NCBI GenBank assembly: GCA_934047225.1
Contig: OW203992.1
Location: 17,721,501 to 17,785,500, forward strand
Reading direction: 5' to 3'
DNA: 64,000 bases
From: Ypsolopha sequella
Taxonomy: Eukaryota > Arthropoda > Insecta > Lepidoptera > Ypsolophidae
Shown piece after piece: positions 11,439 through 20,117 of this stretch. The notes under the pieces were generated by a model. That model was not told where the DNA came from. It ran no database searches and saw only the letters and a program-made list of their open reading frames with translations. How positions within the stretch are numbered: position 1 is the stretch's first letter; each line of letters begins with the position of its first letter. The position numbers and the translations under genes were made by a program.

Positions 11439-14400
11439 GGCAGAATTGTGTACGATGCCTCAGCGAAGATAAAGGATCAGCGGAATTTAAATGGATGCAT
11501 GTATAGAGGCCCATCTATGCTTGAAGACCTAACAGCTCTTTTGATAAAATTTCGGACTAACAAGGTCGGGATCCTAGCTGATGTTGAAAAGGCATTCCTA
11601 CAAGTGGGTCTCCAGGAAGAAGATAGAGATGTTACTAGGTTCTTGTGGGTCAAGGATACTACTCAAGACTTCACTGAAGAGAACGTCTTACACTTAAGAT
11701 TCTGCAGAGTTCCCTTTGGTATCATTTCGAGCCCCTTCTTATTAACTGCCACAATACGGTATCATTTGTCGAGAACAAATGACCGCCTTCTTAAAGAAAT
11801 CGCTGACAAATGTTATGTAGATAATCTTGTAACTGGCGCAAGATCGTGCAGTGAAGCAAAGAGACTTTATGAAGAAACTAGAGCAGTATTTCAAGAACTG
11901 TCAATGAATATAAGGGAATGGACTTCCAATGACAAAATCTTCATGAGAATGGTTCCTGAAGAACATAGAGCTAAACCAACAGGCGAAGTAAAAGTTCTTG
12001 GTCTGGCATGGAACCTAGACGAAGATACTCTGCAGTTGAGACTAAGCGAAGATATCTTCTGTGAGGAAAGTATGAATAAGGTCAACAATAAGAGAGAGGT
12101 TTTGAGAACTTTGGCATCTCTCTATGATCCATGCGGATTTGCGTCACCATTGATCTTGCCTGCAAAGTTGCTGCTACAAGAGTTGTGGAAGAGAAAGTAC
12201 AAATGGGACACACCTTTGTCTGACGATTTAATACAAGCATGGGAAACTGTATCTGAAAACTTGAGAGCAGCCAAAAACATCAAGATTCCACGTTACGTTT
12301 GCGATGAGATGAGTTCATCTAATCACATGAACTTTGAACTGCATTGTTTCACTGATGCTTCCAAAAACGCCTACTCTGCAGTGACTTACCTAAGAGTTGA
12401 TGACGGTCACCAAGTGAAAACGGTATTTATTATATCTAAGTCACGTGTCACGCCATTAGAAGAAAAGGATGATCTGAAAATACCGAGACTTGAGTTGCTT
12501 GGGTATGTGATAGGAAGTCGATTGTTGACATACGTAAAGAAAACTCTGGAATTGAAAGTACTAAAACAGTACCTTTGGACCGATAGCCCTATTGTCCTGA
12601 ATTGGATGAAGTCAAATAAGTTGTTGCCACCATTTGTCGCCAGAAGAGTCAACGAGATCAAGCTCAATGGAAAACTAGAAATGTGCTACATCAGTAGTGA
12701 CCAAAATCCAGCAGATGTAGCAACAAGACCAGAACTTTGGCAACAAAAACAGGAACTTTGGTTTCACGGTCCGGAATTTTTGTTGAGAGGCAAAAAATTC
12801 TGGCCAAATAACATGTACTTGAAGAATCAGCAGGAAGTTTTTTGTGTGACCACAGAGACTATGGAACCTGATCTTCCAGAAATTGAGAGGACATCGTTAG
12901 AAGAACCGGCTGAAGACAACCTTGCTTGTGGACCAATACAGGATGTCACGATGGAGCTACCAAGGCATAGAGAGATCAAACACCTACAGTCTAAATATTT
13001 TCCAGATGAAGTCACAGGGAAAGAAACCCACTTAACAAGGAACTTAGGACTTTTTTTAGACGTAGATGGCATTCTGAGATGCCGAGGTCGTATGACGAAC
13101 ACAAACTGGTCATACGATATGAAACATCCTGTGATAATCCCAAAGGATAGTGACTTTACAGAACGAATCATCAAAGAGATCCATGAAAAGAATTACCATG
13201 TGGGAGTTGCACACACTCTGAGCCTGATTCGACAAAAGTATTGGATTCCTCATGGTAGAGCACAAGTTCAAAGGGTTTTGAAGAAGTGCCTACAATGTGT
13301 TAAACATGGAGGTGGTCCATATAAGCTCCCACCTACACCAGCATTGCCACCTGAGCGAGTCAATTACAGCGCACCGTTTACTTATACAGGTGTAGATTAT
13401 TTCGGGCCTGTATTTGTACGCTCCAATACTGGAAAGGAGAAGAGGTGGATTTGTTTATACACGTGCCTTGCCGTGAGAGCAATTCACATGGAAGTCGTGA
13501 CAGATTTGACAGCTGAAGAATGTCTTTTAGCCTTGCGGAGATTCATTTCGACTCGATCTGTACCGAAACTCATCACTTCAGACAACGCGCTTCAGTTCAA
13601 ACTGACAGCAGATGTATTATTGCAAAAATACTGTACCCAGAACGACATCAAATGGAAGTTCATACCTCAGCTAGCTCCATGGCATGGAGGATTTTATGAA
13701 AGGCTTGTCGGACTGGTCAAACACTGTTTAAAGCGGACACTGGAGAAACATCTGTTGAAAGAGAGTCAGATGATCACCATCATTAAAGAAGTGGAAGCGG
13801 TGCTCAATACTAGACCATTGACTAGTGTTGGCTCTGACATGGAGTATGTGCTGAAGCCGGCTGACTTTCTGACGCTGGGTAAATGTCTCACTACCGAAGA
13901 AGTGGACAGTGCTGATATTCCCGAAGGCACACTGACCAAACAAAATCTCATTGAAGGGTGGAGGAGAGGCCAAACTATCATTCGAGAATTTAAAGACATG
14001 TTTGTTGGTCAATACCTACCAAGCCTGAGGGAACGATACAAGAATTCCTATCAACAGTCGAGGATTCTAGCGCACAAGCCCGCTATGGTGGGTGACGTGG
14101 TGCAAATCAAAGGTGAATCGAAAAACCGGGAAAATTGGAGGATAGGAAGAATCACGGCACTGATTCAGGGATCAGATGGGGAATGTAGAATAGCAAGAGT
14201 GAAGGTTGGGAACAGCGAGTTTATTCGATCTATAGGACACTTGTATCCTTTAGAAGCGGACCTCATCACAACTAGTAAGCCAGACGAGCTAGAGAAACCG
14301 AAAGAAAATGCACCATCAAGTCTAGAAGAGACATCAATGGATTCTACCATGAAAAGACTAAGTAGAGACTTGATGGATACACACATCTCGGGCGTGACTC

Positions 14401-14651
14401 CAGAGGCGCGAGAGGCGAGTATGGATGAGGTGAGTAACTGTCCTGTCGACGAGGAGGTCGATGACTCAGTCAGGCAGACCTGCCAGCAGTCTGTTAGAGA
14501 CGCAGAGGCCACAGATCAAGAGAGTGTAGTAGAGACACCTCAAGTTGAAGTGGCAGGTGAGGCTGAAGAAGTGAGGACTAGGCGGAAGGCGGCCATTCGA
14601 GCAAGAGAGAAGATTGCTGAGTGGACGCACCATCTAATTGCTTTGCTTTGA
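11439..14651 (+). CDS. BEL 1 Pol remainder (RT, RNase H, integrase)
   Basis: Same frame as the preceding ORF, beginning right after the TGA; the first usable codon is not an ATG, so this half is translated only if the stop is read through. RT motifs: DVEKAFLQVGL (about 11580) and CYVDNLVTG (about 11810; YVDN instead of YVDD, a variant I believe occurs in BEL elements). RNase H: CFTDASKNAYSAV and LWTDSP. Integrase: an HHCC zinc region (HVG..H.., CLQCVKH), then core residues in TGVDYFGPVFV, TSDNALQF and GGFYERLVG, then a DUF5641-like tail. The stop TGA is at 14649-14651, 16 nt before the 3' LTR. Confidence 0.9.
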   Translation, partial: GRIVYDASAKIKDQRNLNGCMYRGPSMLEDLTALLIKFRTNKVGILADVEKAFLQVGLQEEDRDVTRFLWVKDTTQDFTEENVLHLRFCRVPFGIISSPFLLTATIRYHLSRTNDRLLKEIADKCYVDNLVTGARSCSEAKRLYEETRAVFQELSMNIREWTSNDKIFMRMVPEEHRAKPTGEVKVLGLAWNLDEDTLQLRLSEDIFCEESMNKVNNKREVLRTLASLYDPCGFASPLILPAKLLLQELWKRKYKWDTPLSDDLIQAWETVSENLRAAKNIKIPRYVCDEMSSSNHMNFELHCFTDASKNAYSAVTYLRVDDGHQVKTVFIISKSRVTPLEEKDDLKIPRLELLGYVIGSRLLTYVKKTLELKVLKQYLWTDSPIVLNWMKSNKLLPPFVARRVNEIKLNGKLEMCYISSDQNPADVATRPELWQQKQELWFHGPEFLLRGKKFWPNNMYLKNQQEVFCVTTETMEPDLPEIERTSLEEPAEDNLACGPIQDVTMELPRHREIKHLQSKYFPDEVTGKETHLTRNLGLFLDVDGILRCRGRMTNTNWSYDMKHPVIIPKDSDFTERIIKEIHEKNYHVGVAHTLSLIRQKYWIPHGRAQVQRVLKKCLQCVKHGGGPYKLPPTPALPPERVNYSAPFTYTGVDYFGPVFVRSNTGKEKRWICLYTCLAVRAIHMEVVTDLTAEECLLALRRFISTRSVPKLITSDNALQFKLTADVLLQKYCTQNDIKWKFIPQLAPWHGGFYERLVGLVKHCLKRTLEKHLLKESQMITIIKEVEAVLNTRPLTSVGSDMEYVLKPADFLTLGKCLTTEEVDSADIPEGTLTKQNLIEGWRRGQTIIREFKDMFVGQYLPSLRERYKNSYQQSRILAHKPAMVGDVVQIKGESKNRENWRIGRITALIQGSDGECRIARVKVGNSEFIRSIGHLYPLEADLITTSKPDELEKPKENAPSSLEETSMDSTMKRLSRDLMDTHISGVTPEAREASMDEVSNCPVDEEVDDSVRQTCQQSVRDAEATDQESVVETPQVEVAGEAEEVRTRRKAAIRAREKIAEWTHHLIALL

Positions 14652-14667
14652 AGTCCGCCGTCGGGAG

Positions 14668-15268
14668 TGTCGCGAAGAACGCGATTAAACGACTCGGAAT
14701 GATCGGTAAGTGAAAGAATCGAGTGAGAATCGAGTAGAGAGAGAACAAAGCGGCCATCTTGGTTGACTGGAAAAAAGGAGGGAATAATAACGTGTTTTAC
14801 GGATCCTTTTCTTAGGTTGGTTTTTCTGCCATGCTAGCTATGCAGGGTGGATGACAGCAAGGAGCCTGCATCGAGTCTCCACGTGCGTCCCTGGTGGATA
14901 CAAGGGAGTGAAGGAAGGTACAAGACTGCGGAAACGTGGTATAACCTTCGAGGTATGTGTTCTTGTATTCACTTTGGATATCATGCCAACCTCTGTAACC
15001 TGTAATGTATAGTTTATCATATAATTATATATTATATGTATTCAAGTATCTATTGGCGTGGTATGGTCCAAGGCTAGTGGGGCGCAGGGAGGCCTTGGGG
15101 GGGATCCTTCGGGATCCCCCGACATGTTGGCAATTGGCATAATGTCTAGATTGGTACAGCGAAGCAGAACATATTGAAACTATGACATGTTTATGTGTAG
15201 TTGCTATCTTGTCGGCACGTAACTTCACACCCAGGTGGAGAACGTTATTCGTGCTATACGTCCCGACA
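14668..15268 (+). repeat. 3' LTR of BEL element 1
   Basis: 601 bp, the same ends as the 5' LTR, with a 7-bp duplication. Only a short purine run (gggag) precedes it, so the polypurine tract is weak. The target duplication CCCAT follows at 15269-15273. Confidence 0.95.
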
Positions 15269-15281
15269 CCCATGGATGGCA

Positions 15282-15726
15282 TGGATGTTTCCCTACCCCC
15301 CGACACCGCACTCCGTCCCATTTTTCATCAAGAGGTGCAGATGACGAGATATTCAAAAAGCGCCGAATTTTGTGATATGGTTTCAGGTAAAAACTGTTTT
15401 CCATGAAACAGTAACTGGTTATTTATAGAAAAGTTTTTAAACTTAGTCTTCTTTACATGAACGACGCCGACGTCTGTATTTCTCTCTTTTTTATTTCCAG
15501 TATAGATAAAAATTATACAACTTTGCGTAAAAACAAGGCAATATTCACGATATCCCGACAGATTTTTGATGGTGTTTCATCAAGTTTTGCTTTTTGGGCT
15601 GTGTGGAGACGTAGTTAGATGTCGCTGGGTAATACTTATGAAAAGAAATATGAAGAAAATAAGCTGTTGACTTCACATTCAGTTTTTACCTTTAAAATCC
15701 AGGCGTAAAGAGGCCTGTTAAGGTAT
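15282..15726. other. Unassigned sequence right of the foldback element
   Basis: No gene or repeat recognised. It is less AT-rich near 15290-15350, then T/A-rich. Confidence 0.35.
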
Positions 15727-16012
15727 ATATTTTATAATCATCTACAATTTGATACCCATATTGTATTTTTGTAATTTTTTTTTTATCTTTTGTATTGGAA
15801 ATACATACGTATTTTGAACGACTTGAAATTTTTCAAATTTATTATTACTCTTTGTTATGTGAACAGATCTTATGCTATTTTTGAGCCAGATTTCAAGTCT
15901 TTATCTTTAACGGTGCTAAAGTTATGAGGCTATGACATATGGACGGATGGACAACAGAGTCTCAACTTAAAGGTTCCTGTTGTATTTTTTAGGTGCTACA
16001 CAACCCTAATAC
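15727..16012. repeat. GGTTCCGTA-family arm fragment (right-arm orientation)
   Basis: From 'catctacaatttgatacccatattgta' through 'aagtctttatctttaacggtgctaaagttatgaggct' to 'acacaaccctaat', in the same order as the right arm of the foldback element at 7750-8015, but diverged. Confidence 0.75.
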
Positions 16013-16199
16013 TCGTATCTTTGACTGCACTCTCTAAAGTCAAAGTTTTAATTCAGTACAATTAGAGCCACCAAACCTACGCGTGAGAGTCCATCGAAGG
16101 AAAGAAATACTCGTACCTTATGGCAGAAAAAATACCCGATGACGAACTCGTTCATCACGTCTAATGAGTCCCTGCCTCCTGGACACATATGTACAACCC

Positions 16200-16455
16200 G
16201 GGGCAACCTGAAAGTCGCTGTACAGACTTAGAACTAGAACGAATGTGGGTCGCTGTGGAGAGAACATATGCAAATGGAGCTACCGAAACGCGGCATCTAA
16301 CCTTTATGCATGTGGCGCCTCTCCACAAACCATGGCGAATCTGATGTCTTGTCCCGGATGTCCCAACACCTGCACCCTGGCCGACCTCCTCAACGCCAAC
16401 CGAAAAGGAACTGACGTGCGTGGCGGCCCAAAAGAGATGGAAATGTGTAAGTAAG
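16200..16455 (+). pseudogene. LINE reverse transcriptase C-terminal fragment
   Basis: A short frame contains ACGASPQTMANLMSCPGCPN followed by CTLADLLNANRKG. This is the Cys-rich 'QTM.HL..CP.CP..CT..DL' tail found after the RT domain of some non-LTR retrotransposons. No RT core precedes it, so it is a 5'-truncated remnant. Function in the element is not known to me. Confidence 0.55.
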
Positions 16456-16687
16456 CGAGATGAACTGTATCGTTTCTCCTTTACTAGCACAGCGCCATCC
16501 GCTTCCTAGAACTGTCATAATTTAACCTGTTAGTTAGTCAATTTCGCGTTTATGGGACACACCTTATCACTTACCGACTCTCCAGTATGAATTTGGCTAT
16601 ATGATACAAAGTCACCTTATACAGGTTGATAAAATTGAATCCCCTAGCTATATTAAAGGAAGCTATTTTATGTTCGAAATCATGTAT

Positions 16688-16836
16688 CGGCGCAACACAA
16701 CTTGACTTATTTGACAGGACTAACCTTTTTTGAGCGTTCTGTCTTTGTCTTTTCGAATTTTCGATACAGAAAGAAAAAGACAGAACTCTCAAATTAAGTT
16801 TAGTCCTGTCAAATAAGTTAAGTCGTGTTGCGCCGA
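16688..16836. mobile_element. Foldback MITE, family shared with 51371-56056
   Basis: The left arm CGGCGCAACACAACTTGACT (16688 on) pairs with the right arm ending AAGTCGTGTTGCGCCG (16836); both continue with TTTGACAGGACTAA, giving arms of about 60 bp. The same words (gcaggactaaacttaattt, gcgttctgtctt) open the long element at 51371. Confidence 0.75.
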
Positions 16837-16923
16837 ATCGATACTTCATAATAAAAAATAAAGATGTCGATCGCGGGCGGGAGTGTGGATTGCGAGGGCG
16901 GGCGCCAAGGGAGTCGAGAATGC

Positions 16924-17396
16924 TGTTCACGCTACACTACGTTACCAGCATGACGTTAGAACATGACGTGTCATTCGCGTGCGCATGCGCGGATGACCAC
17001 TCCCCCCCCCCCCCCGCCGCGCGCGGATCGAGGCGCGCGCGGGCGCTGGACTCTCTCTGTTGCGTCCGAACTCTCGAGAGAACGACACACGTGTATAAAC
17101 ATTCGTGCCGCCGATACAAACAATCTCGCGTATTCACCGTGTCTTGTGAACATATAAGTGCTGTGTAATACTTCAAGACATCCAGCTCATCACTGCCCAA
17201 AGTGCCAGCATTAATCAGCTCAACGAGAGGAGACGACACGCGGCGGGTTTCGTCGGCTCACCGAAAACATCGAGAACAACATTCCAAAGCAAGGTCAGCG
17301 CACCCACATTCTATATCCCACAATCTTTTTCTTCTCTCGTGTCAACCCATCCATCCTCTTTCATCCGCCCTGCAGTTCTGTAACCCCGCGGTTACA
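16924..17396 (+). repeat. 5' LTR of BEL element 2
   Basis: Begins TGTTCACGC and ends GCGGTTACA. Contains a run of 14 C (about 17002-17015), the GC-rich palindrome-like gccgcgcgcgg, a TATAAA box and TTTCTTCTC tracts. Matches the 3' copy at 24227-24699. Confidence 0.95.
17094..17099 (+). promoter_or_regulatory. TATA box of the BEL 2 LTR promoter
   Basis: TATAAA lies in cacgtgtataaacattcg, in the LTR middle as expected for a U3/R boundary. An E-box-like CACGTG overlaps just upstream. The transcription start is not known. Confidence 0.5.
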
Positions 17397-17400
17397 TATT

Positions 17401-17420
17401 TGGTCACTTCGAGCCGTCAA
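17401..17420 (+). other. Candidate primer binding site of BEL element 2
   Basis: TGGTCACTTCGAGCCGTCAA starts 4 nt after the LTR. Its complement resembles the 3' end of a tRNA-Tyr with one extra base. Identity is tentative. Confidence 0.45.
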
Positions 17421-17432
17421 ACCCCGGCCCCG

Positions 17433-17566
17433 CAGCCCCCGTCGATTTATTACAGTCCATTTTCAATCCAAGAAAATTTTTGGTTTATATCACCCCCCGC
17501 CTATCCCCCGCCGGCCCGTAACTTTGTTTGAACCAGCCCCCGTCGATTTACTACAGTCCATTTTCA
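17433..17566 (+). repeat. Direct repeat in the BEL 2 untranslated leader
   Basis: Two ~33-bp units, 17433-17465 and 17534-17566, share cagcccccgtcgattta.tacagtccattttca. The word ggttacatatttt also recurs beyond the LTR (17390 and 17570). The leader to the gag ATG is about 1.15 kb and includes long A and T runs near 18320-18350. Confidence 0.6.
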
Positions 17567-18545
17567 CCCGGTTACATATTTTGCCCCCTTTCCCGGCAAA
17601 AAATATTTTGTGGTTTCGAATACCTATCGCGGGTAGATAATTAGAACCGCCGCCTGGAACATTCCATTTATCGGTTAGAACCGGCCCCCCCACGCCCCGT
17701 TACAGAATAAACTCAGTTTTGTTATTATTGTTCAGCTCAGATAATATAATTATATCCATTCAGCCCAATTGTTTACAGTCCACTATATATCTTTAGTAAA
17801 TCTGCCCATTGTCAAAGATAGTTTCCGTATTTTGTGAGATAATTATATTTTTTTTTTTTTTTTTTTGTGAGAGTATAAATTCGCTTTATTTCGTGCACTT
17901 ACATACGTTACATATATATATACGTATTACGTATATTACTAAAGCGTGATTTGCATTATTGGAGTGTCATTTGGATCCGATTTCTGCGAGGTAAATACAT
18001 TCTTTGTTTGTTTACACCCAACGAGGCAGTAGGTAGATATTTTGATCTAAAAATAGAATCGTCAACGACTGATGTTTTTTTGTTGTAAGCAAGATCTAGC
18101 GTATTATTGTCTAACGTGTATTGTCGGCACACTTTTTGATATCTAATGTTACGGTAATCTTGTGTTACGGTAAAGTTTTCCGAACAGTTTTATCCTGTTA
18201 TTGTCTGCTTTTTATAGTAATTTTTTTTTTTTGTCCTCTCTTCTCATCTCTGATCTTATTGTTTATGGTACACATATAGGGTGTTCCACGTTGGTTTGTC
18301 AGCTCATATACAGGTTGTTTAAAAAAAAAAAATTTTTTTTTTTTTTTTTTTCCTTTCTCTCTCATGTTTATTTAAGGGTTCCGTATTCCGTTTGAACATA
18401 GTCATTGTTACTTCATCAGCGCAAGTATCTCAGCTCTATTCATCTATCTCATCAATTGTTTTAGTTGTACGTCCGCTCTTATAGTTTAGCTCAAACTCGT
18501 TGAGTGTTTTGTCTTAATAATCAACCACCTACTTACAGAATTAAG

Positions 18546-20114
18546 ATGCCTTCGAAATCACAAGCCGCGATGTTTCGTGAGGCCGTAAAGGCGATAGTTC
18601 TGTTAAAGGAGATCGGTGAGGCGGTAGAGGCAGGCGACAGAAAAACTTATTCTGTGGCGGACTTCACCGCTCGTTACGCAAACATACAAAGCGTTAAAAC
18701 TAAGTTAGAAAACGTGTATTATGAGATCCTTGACGATGAGGATTTGTCCGACGAAACTGAGGCAAACTACACAAAAAATTTTCAGTCGGCACTTAGCAAT
18801 TATGATGCTATACTAGTGGCATTCGAAAATTTAAAAGTAAAATCAGCGCTTCCGGACAAGACGCAACCCCTCAGCTCAGGTACACCCGTTGGTGTTTTAC
18901 CAAAAATACCCATACCCGAGTTTCATTCGAACGTTGAAGAATGGCCCTCATTTATTGCCGTTTTTAGGAGCCTCGTCAGTGAGATGGCTACAGTCTCGGA
19001 TGCTGTCAAACTGCATTACTTGTTAGGCGCCCTAAAGGGTGAGGCACATGATATGGTGAAACACCTCTACCCTACCAACGAGAATTATCCCATAGCCATG
19101 GAAATTCTAACCAAGCGTTACGACAATCGTCGTGTACTCATTGACCGGTTTGTGGACATTATAATGAACCTTCCGCACATCCACATGCGCTCGGATATCC
19201 GCACATCGTTTTTAATTCCGCTTATCTCAGCGCAAAGCGCTCTCCGCAACCTCGATCTGCCCATGAAGGATTCTGACTATGTTTTCGTGTCCATGGTGGT
19301 TCGAAAACTACAAGGCGAGCTCCGCACTCTTTTCGAGCGGAAGTACGGATCTCGTGCAACTCTGCCCACGCTCAAGAACCTCATTGAGTTTTTGGAAGAG
19401 CACGCACGCTGCAAGGAGAATGAGTCATCGTCCCTTGCGTCACAGGATGCTCCTTCTTCAGCACGGCTCGGCCCGTCAGAAAGGCTCGCTCAGCTCAATA
19501 AGCTGCTTCAACCCACTCGAGGTACTCCACGTCAGCCCTACCAGGCTCATCAAGAGTTCCGCCCCATAGCTCCTCGGCAGGACAATCGCTCCCCCCGTCC
19601 TATTCGTCAACCATTTATGGCATTTGAGACAGCGCCAGTTTACTCGGCCCGATCATCCCCATCACCCACTCGCCGACAGAATTATTCGGCTCAACCTTCT
19701 TCCCCTACTGGTGGTATGCCATGCCCATACTGCAGGAATAGGGGACACAAACTCATCGCCTGCCCAGAATTCAACAACCAGCCAGTTCAAGGTCGGTGGG
19801 ACTTTGTGAACTCACGCAACCGGTGCCGACGCTGTTTGGGTCCTCATTATGAGAACGAGTGCAGGTCTACACGTGCATGCAAGGAGTGTGGGCGGTCTGA
19901 CCACCATACTTCACTGCATCGCCATGGGGCCATGTCTCCGACACGCTCATCTGCTCATTTGCTGCCTCCGTCTCTACGTGAGCAGCCCAGACAGCGCTCA
20001 GCGCATGAGCCTCAGTACCGTTCGGCACATGCTTCACAGGCATATACGTCCCATCCAAACTCGCCCACTCAATCGCGATCGCCAAGTAGGTCTCGGGTAG
20101 GTAGTCAACAATGA
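18546..20114 (+). CDS. BEL 2 Gag
   Basis: 522 residues from the ATG at 18546 (aagATGcct; a longer frame upstream would need a GTG start). A helical N-terminus is followed by a DUF1759 region (about 120-300, with LPKIPIPEFHSNVEEWPSF and LHYLLGALKGEA), an Arg/Ser/Pro-rich basic stretch, and three Cys/His clusters near 393-460 (CPYCRNRGHKLIAC, CRRCLGPHYENEC, CKECGRSDHH). It is the capsid and nucleocapsid precursor. It ends in CAA CAA TGA CTA; the same frame is open downstream into Pol, so a Gag-Pol product could arise by stop readthrough. Confidence 0.9.
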   Translation: MPSKSQAAMFREAVKAIVLLKEIGEAVEAGDRKTYSVADFTARYANIQSVKTKLENVYYEILDDEDLSDETEANYTKNFQSALSNYDAILVAFENLKVKSALPDKTQPLSSGTPVGVLPKIPIPEFHSNVEEWPSFIAVFRSLVSEMATVSDAVKLHYLLGALKGEAHDMVKHLYPTNENYPIAMEILTKRYDNRRVLIDRFVDIIMNLPHIHMRSDIRTSFLIPLISAQSALRNLDLPMKDSDYVFVSMVVRKLQGELRTLFERKYGSRATLPTLKNLIEFLEEHARCKENESSSLASQDAPSSARLGPSERLAQLNKLLQPTRGTPRQPYQAHQEFRPIAPRQDNRSPRPIRQPFMAFETAPVYSARSSPSPTRRQNYSAQPSSPTGGMPCPYCRNRGHKLIACPEFNNQPVQGRWDFVNSRNRCRRCLGPHYENECRSTRACKECGRSDHHTSLHRHGAMSPTRSSAHLLPPSLREQPRQRSAHEPQYRSAHASQAYTSHPNSPTQSRSPSRSRVGSQQ

Positions 20115-20117
20115 CTA
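20112..20117 (+). promoter_or_regulatory. Candidate leaky stop UGA-CUA at the gag-pol junction
   Basis: TGA followed by CTA is the known type II readthrough context. The frame before and after the stop is the same, and the 40 codons from 20115 to the next ATG (20235) contain no other stop. Readthrough itself is inference. Confidence 0.6.

Larger units (their letters stand above)
8215..15268 (+). mobile_element. BEL/Pao LTR retrotransposon 1 (near-complete)
   Basis: 7054 bp, bounded by LTRs of 594 and 601 bp beginning TGTCGCGAAG and ending CCCGACA. It is flanked by a perfect 5-bp target duplication CCCAT (8210-8214 and 15269-15273). The internal region encodes Gag with zinc knuckles, an aspartic protease, reverse transcriptase, RNase H, integrase and a C-terminal DUF5641-like region in one frame, interrupted by a single TGA at 11436-11438. 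Domain order, the DUF1759-type Gag and the 5-bp duplication fit BEL/Pao. It sits inside the right end of a foldback element. Confidence 0.95.

Noticed and set aside
11810..11830. YVDN in the BEL 1 RT as a dead catalytic site
   Set aside because: I believe YVDN occurs in other BEL-type RTs, so I do not count it as an inactivating change without an alignment.
16890..17239. Several frames duplicated at 24226-24542
   Set aside because: LTR sequence of BEL element 2 on both strands; the GC-rich repeat gives open frames by chance.
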